A DNA stretch of 64,000 nucleotides. Source: an uncultured Lachnospiraceae bacterium (GTDB lineage Bacteria > Bacillota > Clostridia > Lachnospirales > Lachnospiraceae). Position numbers and translations under genes: made by a program. Below, one piece after another: positions 27,001 to 34,390 of this stretch; position 1 is the stretch's first letter; each line of letters starts with the position of its first letter. The DNA is taken from contig CANQNN010000009.1 of the NCBI GenBank assembly GCA_947625205.1, forward strand, positions 26,999 to 90,998, written 5' to 3'. The notes under the pieces were generated by a model. It did no database searches and was not told where the DNA came from. It worked only from the letters and a program-made list of their open reading frames with translations.

Positions 27001-27897
27001 TTAGACCCTCAAATATCTTCTGACAGTAACAATACTTCCCAGAAAGCCTATACCCACGCCGATTCCGAGGGATACGGGAGTCAGCACGCTAAATACCTCC
27101 CTCACCGTCAAGAAACTGAGCAGAGTAGTCAGCATCGGAAACCGGTCAGTCACATAGCTTAAAACAATGTTGTACATGCCATAGATCACGCCAAGCGGAA
27201 GCGCCGCTCCGATCAGGCCGATCAACATACCTTCTATCACAAACGGCGACCTTACAAAAAAGTCCGTGGCGCCTATATACTTCATAATATTGATCTCCTC
27301 CCGGCGGATGGAGATGCCTATCATGACCGTATTGCTGATCAGGAACACCGACACAGCAAGCAGGATCGCAATGATTCCCACGGAAACATACGCTATCAGG
27401 GCATTAACACCCGTCAGCGTAGTCGCCACCAGCTCCGAACGGTTGACCTTACTAACGCCCTCCATAGACTCCAGATACGTCACCAGGGCGGGCTGCATGG
27501 ACACGTCATTCAGATAAATATTATAATGGGCAGAATCAATGAGCGGGTTCTCCGTAAAACCGTCCTCATAACCCTGTAAATATTCGCCTTTAAACTCCTC
27601 CCAGGCTTCGTCGGCAGATACAAACACAATGTCCGACACTTCCGGACGCCGCGCGATCTGATCTCCGATCTGCTGGATACGGCTGTCCTCCAGTCCCGCA
27701 TCAAAGAACACGGACACCGATACGCCCTGCTGCGCGCTTTTCACAATGTGCTGGAAATTCGTCACGATCGCATAGAACAGTCCGAACAAAAAAAGACAAG
27801 CGCTGATCGTGGCGATGGACGCGAGTGTAAACAGTTTATTTCTGAAAAGATTGCGCACACCCTGTCTGAGCGTATAGAAAAAGCTGCTAATCCTCAT
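27001..27897 (-). CDS. ftsX: Cell division protein FtsX
   Basis: Membrane partner of FtsE that transmits ATP hydrolysis to a peptidoglycan hydrolase. Four transmembrane helices lie at about residues 22-45, 165-190, 212-240 and 265-290, with a large extracellular loop after the first (about 50-165). The N-terminus SSFFYTLRQGVRNLFRNK is typical. The ATG at 27895-27897 has GGAGGG upstream and overlaps the end of ftsE by 11 bases, so they are translationally coupled. Length is 298 residues. Confidence 0.95.
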   Translation of the reverse strand: MRISSFFYTLRQGVRNLFRNKLFTLASIATISACLFLFGLFYAIVTNFQHIVKSAQQGVSVSVFFDAGLEDSRIQQIGDQIARRPEVSDIVFVSADEAWEEFKGEYLQGYEDGFTENPLIDSAHYNIYLNDVSMQPALVTYLESMEGVSKVNRSELVATTLTGVNALIAYVSVGIIAILLAVSVFLISNTVMIGISIRREEINIMKYIGATDFFVRSPFVIEGMLIGLIGAALPLGVIYGMYNIVLSYVTDRFPMLTTLLSFLTVREVFSVLTPVSLGIGVGIGFLGSIVTVRRYLRV

Positions 27898-28618
27898 CGA
27901 TGTACCCTCCCTTTTCCTCATCACTTATGATAACGCCCTTCTTCAGAGTCACGACCCTCTTCTGCATGGCGTTCACGATTTCTCTGTTGTGCGTTACGAC
28001 AATGACTGTTGTGCCGTTCTCGTTGATCTGTTCAAGAAGCTTCATGATCTCCCACGAATTCTTCGGATCAAGATTACCGGTCGGCTCGTCAGCCAGCAGA
28101 ACGGTAGGTTTATTGACCAGGGCTCTAGCAAGCGCCACCCTCTGCTGTTCACCGCCCGAAAGCTGTCTGGGCTTCGCTTTATATTTGCCGGCCAGTCCCA
28201 CAACTGCCAGAATACTAGGCACGTTCCGCTTGATCTCCTTGCCGGACTTCTGGACGATCCGCTGCGCGAATGCAACGTTTTCATACACATTCCGATCCTT
28301 TAACAGCCTGAAGTCCTGGAACACCACCCCGAGATTACGTCTGAACTTCGGTATCTTCCTGTGTTTTATCTTGGACAGATCATATCCCATAACATTGATA
28401 TATCCGCTGGTGATCGTCAGCTCACGCAAAAGCAGCTTGATCAACGTTGACTTGCCCGATCCGCTGTCTCCTACGATAAAAACAAACTCTCCCCTGTTAA
28501 TGTGAAGATTCACATCCTTGAGCGCAGGGGCGCCCGTAGAGTATGCCTTGCAGACATTAGTCAGGTTGATGATCTCATTTGACGCTGCCGCATTTTTCTT
28601 CCTCTTTTTCTCTGCCAC
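27887..28618 (-). CDS. ftsE: Cell division ATP-binding protein FtsE
   Basis: ABC ATPase that drives FtsX. Walker A is GDSGSGKSTLIKLL (near 50), the Q-loop VVFQDFRLL, the signature LSGGEQQRVALARALVN, and Walker B PTVLLADEPTGNLDP. A Lys/Ala-rich leader of about 15 residues precedes the fold. The start is placed at the GTG at 28616-28618, which has AGGAG eight bases upstream. Another GTG three codons earlier is only one base from the same site. Length is 243 residues. It heads the operon ftsE-ftsX-M23 hydrolase-ctp-manC. Confidence 0.95.
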   Translation of the reverse strand: MAEKKRKKNAAASNEIINLTNVCKAYSTGAPALKDVNLHINRGEFVFIVGDSGSGKSTLIKLLLRELTITSGYINVMGYDLSKIKHRKIPKFRRNLGVVFQDFRLLKDRNVYENVAFAQRIVQKSGKEIKRNVPSILAVVGLAGKYKAKPRQLSGGEQQRVALARALVNKPTVLLADEPTGNLDPKNSWEIMKLLEQINENGTTVIVVTHNREIVNAMQKRVVTLKKGVIISDEEKGGYIDED

Positions 28619-28641
28619 GTTCTTCACTCCTATACTTTCCC

Positions 28642-29730
28642 TTAGTATTCAAAACTCTCCATGTACTTCATATACTTAACGACCATAAGCGCGATCTTAA
28701 AAGTGATCGCATCCTCGAAAACTCTCAGATCAAGCCCTGTACTTTTCTGCAGTTTGTCCAGACGGTACACAAGCGTGTTCCTGTGGATGAACAACTGTCT
28801 GGATGTCTCCGACACATTCAGGGAGTTTTCAAAAAATTTGTTGATCGTTGTAAGCGTTTCCTCGTCGAAATCATCGGGGCTCTTACCGCCGAAGATCTCT
28901 TTGATAAACATCTTGCACAAAGGAATCGGCAGCTGGTAGATCAGACGCCCGATCCCCAGTTCGCTATAGGCGATCACATTTCTCTCCCCAAAGAAGATCT
29001 TGCCCACATCCAACGCCATCTTTGCTTCCTTATAAGAACGGCTTACCTCCTTCAGTTCGTTAACGACCGTACCGTAGGCGATCCTGGCATTCCTGAAGTT
29101 CTCTTTTCCAAGAAAAGCGGCAATGCTGTCGGCCGTCCTGTCGATCTCCCTGGCGCTGTCGCCCCCGGGCAGATCCTTGACCACGATCACGTTATTCTCA
29201 TCGACCGCTGTGACAAAATCTTTGCTGTTGGCGCCGAAATATGTACGCATCGTCTCAAGCACATTGCTTTCCCTGGTGTCCTCCGTTTCTATGATCAGAA
29301 CCACACGCTTCTCATCAGTCTGGATATGCAGCTTCTTGGCACGTCCGTAGATATCCACCAGAAGCAGATTGTCCAGGAGCAGGTTCTTAATAAAATTGTC
29401 CTTATCAAACCGCTCCTTATACGCCACCAGGAGATTCTGTATCTGAAACGCCACCATCTTGCCTACCATATAGACGTCTTCACCCACGCCTCCGGCGATC
29501 AGTATATACTCCAGCTGCTGTTCGTCAAATATCTTGAAATACTGATAGCCCTGTATCTCCTGTGAATCTGCAGGCGACTTGGCAAACTCCGCAGCCGGTC
29601 TTCCGCACTGCTCCATATCGTCCGCCGTCATTGCAACAGGCTTGCCGTCAATATCCATGACGCACAGCTCCACCCTTGCGATCGCCTTCAACCCCTCGAT
29701 CGTATTCTGCAAAATCTGATTTGAAATCAT
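28642..29730 (-). CDS. PucR/sugar-diacid regulator family transcription factor
   Basis: Transcriptional regulator of 362 residues. The N-terminal part (LKAIARVELCVMDIDGKPVA) resembles the putative sugar-diacid recognition domain. The middle holds a GGDEF-like fold, and the C-terminus (about 300-355) is the PucR HTH with NVSETSRQLFIHRNTLVYRLDKLQ. The start is the ATG at 29728-29730, with GAGGTGGGGG just upstream. The ligand is unknown and no diacid catabolic genes are adjacent. Downstream (24 bases) is ftsE. A 12-bp inverted repeat pair upstream (29759-29871) may be its operator. Confidence 0.87.
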   Translation of the reverse strand: MISNQILQNTIEGLKAIARVELCVMDIDGKPVAMTADDMEQCGRPAAEFAKSPADSQEIQGYQYFKIFDEQQLEYILIAGGVGEDVYMVGKMVAFQIQNLLVAYKERFDKDNFIKNLLLDNLLLVDIYGRAKKLHIQTDEKRVVLIIETEDTRESNVLETMRTYFGANSKDFVTAVDENNVIVVKDLPGGDSAREIDRTADSIAAFLGKENFRNARIAYGTVVNELKEVSRSYKEAKMALDVGKIFFGERNVIAYSELGIGRLIYQLPIPLCKMFIKEIFGGKSPDDFDEETLTTINKFFENSLNVSETSRQLFIHRNTLVYRLDKLQKSTGLDLRVFEDAITFKIALMVVKYMKYMESFEY

Positions 29731-29758
29731 ACCCCCACCTCTTACCGTTTCTTTTAGC

Positions 29759-29871
29759 AAATTACACAAAGTAACAAACCGCTAAATTCATCAAAAAACA
29801 ACATCTGGTTTTCATTTTAATCTATATACACAAAAAAATCTACCTCTAATCATGAACTTTTTGTGTAATTT
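29759..29871. repeat. Widely spaced 12-bp inverted repeat upstream of the PucR-type gene
   Basis: AAATTACACAAA at 29759-29770 and its exact reverse complement TTTGTGTAATTT at 29860-29871, with a partial third copy (ATACACAAA) at 29826-29834. The region between the divergent genes (29731-30022) is very AT-rich and otherwise holds only the yjfB -10 candidate. Confidence 0.5.
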
Positions 29872-29954
29872 TTAAAAATTTAATGATTTTGGCGGCAATG
29901 AAGCATTAGACATTTTATACAAAACAAAAAATGCTCGCCATCCGCCGGGAAATA

Positions 29955-29963
29955 TGGTAAAAT
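29955..29963 (+). promoter_or_regulatory. Extended -10 candidate for the YjfB-like gene
   Basis: TGGTAAAAT fits an extended -10 about 60 bases before the start codon. No -35 match is visible, and I found no sigma-28-type motility promoter. Confidence 0.35.
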
Positions 29964-30022
29964 AAGTACAGATATAGTATATATTCTGTTTCGGAGATGA
30001 TTTTAAAAGTGAGGTGAAGGAA

Positions 30023-30214
30023 ATGGATATCGCAGGATTATCTATGGCAATGTCTTCCGCGAATGTACAGAGCGCTTACGGCGTTGCTATGCTCAGCAAA
30101 TCTCTTGAGCAGGTTTCTTCCACGGGCGGACAGATCGTTGAGATGATGGACGCCGCTTCAATGGAATTGTCCGTAAATCCGCATATTGGTTCCAATATTG
30201 ATATTTCGGTATAA
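30023..30214 (+). CDS. YjfB family putative motility protein
   Basis: Small protein of 63 residues: MDIAGLSMAMSSANVQSAYGV at the start and a Met-rich helix EQVSSTGGQIVEMMDAAS, matching the YjfB family that is annotated as putative motility proteins. The ATG at 30023-30025 is preceded by GAGGTGAAGG. It is one of only three genes on the plus strand. In Firmicutes this family often occurs in flagellated species and is expressed with motility genes; its mechanism is unknown. The stem-loop at 30251-30280 lies 36 bases downstream. Confidence 0.85.
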   Translation: MDIAGLSMAMSSANVQSAYGVAMLSKSLEQVSSTGGQIVEMMDAASMELSVNPHIGSNIDISV

Positions 30215-30250
30215 TAATGCGGCGTACAAATGAACAGTGTATATGCATAA

Positions 30251-30280
30251 ATACGTGCGGTCCTAACCGACCGCACGTAT
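30251..30280. terminator. Shared stem-loop between yjfB-like and cvfB genes
   Basis: A perfect 12-bp stem (ATACGTGCGGTC/GACCGCACGTAT) with the 6-base loop CTAACC. On the plus strand it is followed by CGTTTGTTCT and can end the YjfB-like gene. On the minus strand the cvfB stop codon lies within the loop, so the stem is partly coding. Confidence 0.6.
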
Positions 30281-31099
30281 CGTTTGTTCTGTGATCTCGA
30301 TCTTTCCTTCCTTCAGCAGCCGCCCAACGGCGCGCTTAAACTCATTCTTGCTCATCTGCGTCTCCCTCTTTATCACTTCAGGAGAAGCCTTATCGTTAAA
30401 CGGAAGAACGCCGCCGTGATCCGTAATGATCTCCAGCAGTCTCTTTGCATCCGTATCCATCTGCAGATACGCCTTCTCGCGAATGCTTAAATTCAGTCTT
30501 CCGTCCTCCTTAACGCCCGTAACGCGCGCCTTGACCACATCCCCAATGCCGATATTGCCGTATAGCTCCTTCAAGGGGATCAGCGCGGAATACTTATCGT
30601 CCACCGCCACAAAGGCGCCAAAGTTCTTACTGATCTCATAGACCGTCCCGCTCACCCTGTCGTCGATCTTATAAGGGCTCTCGGCAGACAAGTACGGATA
30701 CACGTTCATCGTTGCGCATAAGCGGTCGCTCTTATCGATATAGAGCGCTACGAGGCATTCTTCTTTCTCCGAAACCTTTCTGGTCTGCTCTTTAAAAGGA
30801 AGCAGCAGGTCTTTCTCCAGTCCCCAGTCGAGAAAGGCGCCGTTTCTGCCAAGCTGTACTACCTTAAGCCTCGCGACATTATGCAATGTCAGCTTCGGCA
30901 TATTCGTTGTCGCAATCAGCCTGTCCTTGGAGTCACGGTAGATAAATACCTCCACCGCATCGCCCAGCCGGGCGCCTGCAGGCACCTGTTTCCCCGGAAG
31001 CAACACTCTGTCTTTCCCGTCCTGCGCATCGCTTACATACACGCCAAATTCAACGATCTTCACTATATACAAAGTCTGTATCATGCCAAGTTGAATCAT
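30263..31099 (-). CDS. cvfB: CvfB/YitL family S1-domain RNA-binding protein
   Basis: RNA-binding protein with S1-type repeats; in Staphylococcus CvfB affects virulence-gene expression. The sequence has tandem S1-like domains (about 1-60, 65-130, and 145-205 with KIDDRVSGTVYEISKNFGAFVAVDD) and a C-terminal winged-helix segment (KNEFKRAVGRLLKEGKIEI). The ATG at 31097-31099 is preferred because GGAGAG lies just upstream; another ATG 12 bases earlier is possible. Length is 278 residues. It follows the thioesterase gene by 57 bases on the same strand. Confidence 0.9.
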   Translation of the reverse strand: MIQLGMIQTLYIVKIVEFGVYVSDAQDGKDRVLLPGKQVPAGARLGDAVEVFIYRDSKDRLIATTNMPKLTLHNVARLKVVQLGRNGAFLDWGLEKDLLLPFKEQTRKVSEKEECLVALYIDKSDRLCATMNVYPYLSAESPYKIDDRVSGTVYEISKNFGAFVAVDDKYSALIPLKELYGNIGIGDVVKARVTGVKEDGRLNLSIREKAYLQMDTDAKRLLEIITDHGGVLPFNDKASPEVIKRETQMSKNEFKRAVGRLLKEGKIEITEQTIRAVG

Positions 31100-31156
31100 T
31101 TTTCTCTCCATTCCAAGCGGATCTGCCCGCTTCGCGCCATCTATGGCAGAGCAGGC

Positions 31157-31888
31157 TCAGTTCCCCGTCCGCTGTATATTCCCGCTCATCTCTACAATAC
31201 TGTACGGTTTGCCGTCTTCCTTATTCAAAGACACGGTATACAGCCTGCCGTCCCCACTCTGCGCCACAGCGGGACAGATCACATCATCCAGCTTCGCCTG
31301 ACTCTTATATTCGACACGGAGCTGCGCGATCCTAAAATCCTCCGGTATACAGTCCATAGCCATACGCACATACTGTCCGTTGTTCACGTGGTGGTTGGTA
31401 TCCAGATGATGCTGTTTTACACTAAAAGGCTCAAGAGCCTTACTGTTGTCAGGCACCGCGATCTTGCGCGGCGCATACTCCATCGGATATTTTTCCGACA
31501 GGGTATATCCCGCAAGCATCTCCTCCGTCGGTCTGGCGGGCGCCATCTTCACAGTATCCATCAGGCTCCAGATGGAATTGGCATATGCCAGGACCTCCCC
31601 TTCCGCCGTCTTCATCTCGAAATTACGGCAGCCGATAAATCCCCGGAACTCATAAGGCGCCGTGCCGGTCACAATGCGCTCGCACAGATGCGGATATCTG
31701 TTCACGCAGATCTGCCATGAAGACAGCATCCACACCATATGTAAGGCGTTTAAATAGTCCACGCCCAGCCCGATATCCTCCGAGTGAAATGTGGAGCAGT
31801 CCTGAAAATAATCCAGAAGCGACTCGATCGTCATGTTGCCGTCTACGCCCACCTCACTGTAACGCACTCTGCTTTCAAATGTATACAT
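31157..31888 (-). CDS. Acyl-ACP thioesterase
   Basis: Releases fatty acids from acyl carrier protein. Two hot-dog domains are seen. The first has [21 protein letters not shown] near 8-28 and [13 protein letters not shown]. The second has the catalytic motif [15 protein letters not shown] near 166-180, where Asn and His are expected active-site residues. Length is 243 residues, typical of bacterial FatA-like enzymes. The ATG at 31886-31888 follows AAGGAGAG by 4-6 bases. Its start is only 17 bases past the T tract of the tRNA-Gln terminator, leaving no space for a separate promoter (see findings). Confidence 0.92.
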   Translation of the reverse strand: MYTFESRVRYSEVGVDGNMTIESLLDYFQDCSTFHSEDIGLGVDYLNALHMVWMLSSWQICVNRYPHLCERIVTGTAPYEFRGFIGCRNFEMKTAEGEVLAYANSIWSLMDTVKMAPARPTEEMLAGYTLSEKYPMEYAPRKIAVPDNSKALEPFSVKQHHLDTNHHVNNGQYVRMAMDCIPEDFRIAQLRVEYKSQAKLDDVICPAVAQSGDGRLYTVSLNKEDGKPYSIVEMSGNIQRTGN

Positions 31889-31904
31889 GATCTCTCCTTC
31901 TTCC

Positions 31905-31936
31905 AAAAAAGACTCAGTTGATCTCTCAACTGAGTC
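31905..31936 (-). terminator. Terminator of tRNA-Gln
   Basis: Minus strand GACTCAGTTG, 6-base loop, CAACTGAGTC, then TTTTTT. It starts 8 bases after the tRNA 3' end. Confidence 0.85.
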
Positions 31937-31943
31937 CTGTAAG

Positions 31944-32015
31944 CTGGGCTACAAGGATTCGAACCTTGAAATGACGGAGTCAGAGTCCGTTGCCTTACCG
32001 TTTGGCGATAGCCCA
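31944..32015 (-). tRNA. tRNA-Gln (anticodon CTG)
   Basis: Minus strand, 72 bases, acceptor stem TGGGCTA paired with TAGCCCA and discriminator G. The anticodon stem ACGGA/TCCGT holds the loop CTCTGAC, giving anticodon CTG (codon CAG). The T-arm contains GGTTCGAATCC. CCA is not encoded. Confidence 0.96.
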
Positions 32016-32033
32016 TTAACATTACATTTTGGA

Positions 32034-32062
32034 ATTATACTATATATTATTTACATTTGCAA
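32034..32062 (-). promoter_or_regulatory. Promoter of tRNA-Gln
   Basis: Minus strand TTGCAA, 17-base spacer, TATAAT, ending 18 bases before the tRNA 5' end. A textbook sigma-A promoter. Confidence 0.85.
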
Positions 32063-32140
32063 GCCTTATTTTTCATTATCTCATAAAACTTTTTTACTGC
32101 ACAAATAATATTAGTAACAGGGTTATTGTATCATCTTTCC

Positions 32141-33628
32141 TTATTCTTTTGGTCTGCTGCCGGCAGACAATTCCAGCCACGGGCTAAAGGCTTCCTCCGG
32201 GACGGGACCGGGCACATAGCAGGAACTGTATTCATTCGGGCGGGAGGAATACACCTCCACCGCAAAACGGTAGGAGCCGTCGGGAATCCCCAGACCTTGC
32301 ACATCGAACCAAACGCCCCCTATCTGCCTGACGTTCTTGCCGCTCCATATGTTATTGCCGACCACGTTCCCCGCTTCATCATAAAAAAACACGTTAAAGC
32401 TGTCTTCGTCCGCATAATCGTCCATATTGCTCCAGGCGGCATAGTATGAATTTCCGCCCGCCTCACTGCGTATGATCCACTTTAAGTCAGCCGGGGCAGG
32501 AAGCGGCGGCGCAGATTCTCCCGTATAGACAAAGATATCCGAGACGGCATAGGGGCTGTCCGCATAGGTAATGCCGTCACCTATTGCCGATACGGCAAAA
32601 TAGTAGCATCCGTTTTCCCGGATCGCCGATATAAAACTCGTTTCATACAGAGATGTCTCCGCATTGATCCCGAAATTGCCGCCCATGTCGCTTTCATAAA
32701 AATAAGTGTCCTTTTCTATATCCGGTGTCTGTCCATCGCCGCTTTGATACAGCCTGTACCGGTAGTGTACCTGTCCGTTCGTACCGCTCTCGGGCACATT
32801 CTCCCACAGACCGATGCCGCTCTCTCCGCCCCAGTGCGGGTTTCCGGGCGCGGGCAGAGGCGTCAGGCTCTCCCGCGAACCGGATGCTTTTCCAATAAAT
32901 ACTGCGCACAGGACCGCGCACAGCAGTATGACCGGAACGGATACAGACAGGATCCGCCTTTTGACACCAAACAGGGCGGCCGATACCTGCTTTGCGGAAG
33001 CGTAGCGTTTGTCAGGATCAAATCTGGTACATTTTTGTATGACTCTTTTGTAATGCGGCTTGTCAGCCAAAGGTCCCATAAGCTGCTGCAGCGTGACCCC
33101 CAGCGCATAGATATCCGTCCTTTTATCGGTCTGTGCAAAGCCGTACTGTTCGGGCGGCGCGTATCCCCGCGTGCCGAGGAGCCGGGTATCCTGCTCCAGA
33201 TCATCCTTGGGCACGCGCGCGGCGTCGAAATCAATAAGGCGTATATGTCCGTCCTTCGCCATCATGATATTGGACGGTTTGATGTCTCTGTGGATGATAT
33301 TCTTCTCATGCAGGAATCCCAGCACAACGCACAGCTCCTTAACGGCGCTTAGCATCTGCCGGTCCGTCAGCTCCATAGAGCCAAGGGATCCTCCTTCGAT
33401 ATACTCCTCCACGACCGTAACCGAATCTTCCTCGATCGTCACCTCGTATATCCGGGGCAGATAAGGATGCGGACAATTCTGCAAAACGGAATATACAAAA
33501 TGCCTGCCGCGCAGTATTTTCCTGATCCGCAGGGAAGAGGCCGTCCGGTCTGCATCCGTCTTTTCACGCACCAGCTCCACCGTGCTTTTCTCACATTCTT
33601 TGAGCTTTCTGACAACTTCGTATTCCAT
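32141..33628 (-). CDS. Membrane Ser/Thr protein kinase with FN3-like ectodomain
   Basis: The 495-residue protein has a Hanks-type kinase domain (1-225), one transmembrane helix (about 229-250) and an extracellular part. The catalytic loop IIHRDIKPSN (near 110), LIDFDAAR at the DFG position (near 130) and YAPPEQYG (APE) are intact. The Gly loop is poor (KLKECEKSTVELV) and the likely ATP-binding Lys is in LRIRKIL. The ectodomain shows two similar units beginning PLPAPGNPHW and PLPAPADLKW, each with WxN(V/M) later, suggesting two fibronectin III-like domains rather than PASTA repeats. It is divergent from an XRE regulator, with overlapping promoters. The ligand is unknown. Confidence 0.88.
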   Translation of the reverse strand: MEYEVVRKLKECEKSTVELVREKTDADRTASSLRIRKILRGRHFVYSVLQNCPHPYLPRIYEVTIEEDSVTVVEEYIEGGSLGSMELTDRQMLSAVKELCVVLGFLHEKNIIHRDIKPSNIMMAKDGHIRLIDFDAARVPKDDLEQDTRLLGTRGYAPPEQYGFAQTDKRTDIYALGVTLQQLMGPLADKPHYKRVIQKCTRFDPDKRYASAKQVSAALFGVKRRILSVSVPVILLCAVLCAVFIGKASGSRESLTPLPAPGNPHWGGESGIGLWENVPESGTNGQVHYRYRLYQSGDGQTPDIEKDTYFYESDMGGNFGINAETSLYETSFISAIRENGCYYFAVSAIGDGITYADSPYAVSDIFVYTGESAPPLPAPADLKWIIRSEAGGNSYYAAWSNMDDYADEDSFNVFFYDEAGNVVGNNIWSGKNVRQIGGVWFDVQGLGIPDGSYRFAVEVYSSRPNEYSSCYVPGPVPEEAFSPWLELSAGSRPKE

Positions 33629-33711
33629 CTTCCTTTATCTCCCGGCCGCCTGTGCAGATACTGTCAGGCGGTATTCTCTGCCGCCATCCTCTGTTTCCCA
33701 CAGTGTATATC

Positions 33712-33740
33712 TTGTCATATTTTGTAATACCAAGTATAAT
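33712..33740 (+). promoter_or_regulatory. Promoter of the XRE-type gene
   Basis: TTGTCA, 17-base spacer, TATAAT on the plus strand. Its -10 (33735-33740) overlaps the -10 of the kinase promoter on the other strand. Confidence 0.8.
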
Positions 33741-33761
33741 ATTATCATAAATTTTTTGCAA
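33733..33761 (-). promoter_or_regulatory. Promoter of the kinase gene
   Basis: Minus strand TTGCAA, 17-base spacer, TATACT. The -10 (33733-33738) shares four bases with the -10 of the opposite promoter, so the two polymerases compete for the same melted DNA. Confidence 0.75.
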
Positions 33762-33808
33762 AGACGAGCAACTAACAAAACACAAAACACAAAAAGAGGA
33801 AAAAGCAG

Positions 33809-34273
33809 ATGAGCGCACTTCTCTCTTCCGGAGACGCAGCCGAAGCCGCCGGATATAAATCCACAAGCGAATTAAATCATGAGATCAGCAATGCGACCGA
33901 CATTGAAGACTATCTGAGCAGTAACAGAAGGCATATGCTGACTGACAGTCTTTCCGAATATCTTCAGAAGCTGCTGTCCGACAAGAATTTAAAAAGGTCG
34001 GACGTTGCACGTGCCTCGCTGCTTGACAGATCTTATCTGTATCAGATATTTGCCGGTGAAAAGACGCCTTCCCGCGACAAGCTGCTTGCGATCGCCTTCG
34101 GTCTCGGGCTTTCCGATGACGAAACGCAGAAGCTGTTGAAAATTGCCGGAAACGGAACATTGTACGCGCGAAACGAAAGGGACGCGATCATTCTTTTCTC
34201 CCTCCGTCAGCACCAAACGCTGTTCCAGACCAACGAGCTGCTCTTTGCGCACAACCAGCAGCCTCTGTATTAG
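33809..34273 (+). CDS. XRE-family helix-turn-helix protein paired with the kinase
   Basis: Regulator of 154 residues. An acidic, disordered-looking N-terminus (1-45, SELNHEISNATDIEDYLSSN) is followed by an XRE-like HTH (about 49-110: KLLSDKNLKRSDVARASLLDRSY, then AGEKTPSRDKLLAIA) and a C-terminal helical part with the segment YARNERDAIILFSLRQH. Similar HTH proteins lie next to Ser/Thr kinases in many Clostridia, which suggests that the kinase controls the regulator or the reverse; the pairing is known to me only as a gene-context pattern. The ATG has GAGG about 9 bases upstream. The plus-strand terminator follows. Confidence 0.85.
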   Translation: MSALLSSGDAAEAAGYKSTSELNHEISNATDIEDYLSSNRRHMLTDSLSEYLQKLLSDKNLKRSDVARASLLDRSYLYQIFAGEKTPSRDKLLAIAFGLGLSDDETQKLLKIAGNGTLYARNERDAIILFSLRQHQTLFQTNELLFAHNQQPLY

Positions 34274-34336
34274 CGTCTCCCGTGCGCCATGTGCGCCGGA
34301 CGCTTTCTATTATATCTGCAGAAATCTACGAAACGC

Positions 34337-34372
34337 AAAAGTGCTGTCGGGCATAAACCTGACAGCACTTTT
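34337..34372. terminator. Bidirectional terminator between the XRE gene and glnN
   Basis: AAAAGTGCTGTC, 12-base loop, GACAGCACTTTT, with T tracts on both strands. It ends the plus-strand XRE gene and the minus-strand glnN. Confidence 0.88.
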
Positions 34373-34390
34373 TTGTTTGTTCTATAAGAA

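Noticed and set aside
32141..33628. Kinase as the IreK/PrkC enzyme that would phosphorylate IreB
   Set aside because: It lacks PASTA domains and is not beside a PP2C phosphatase gene; the IreB partner kinase is more likely elsewhere.
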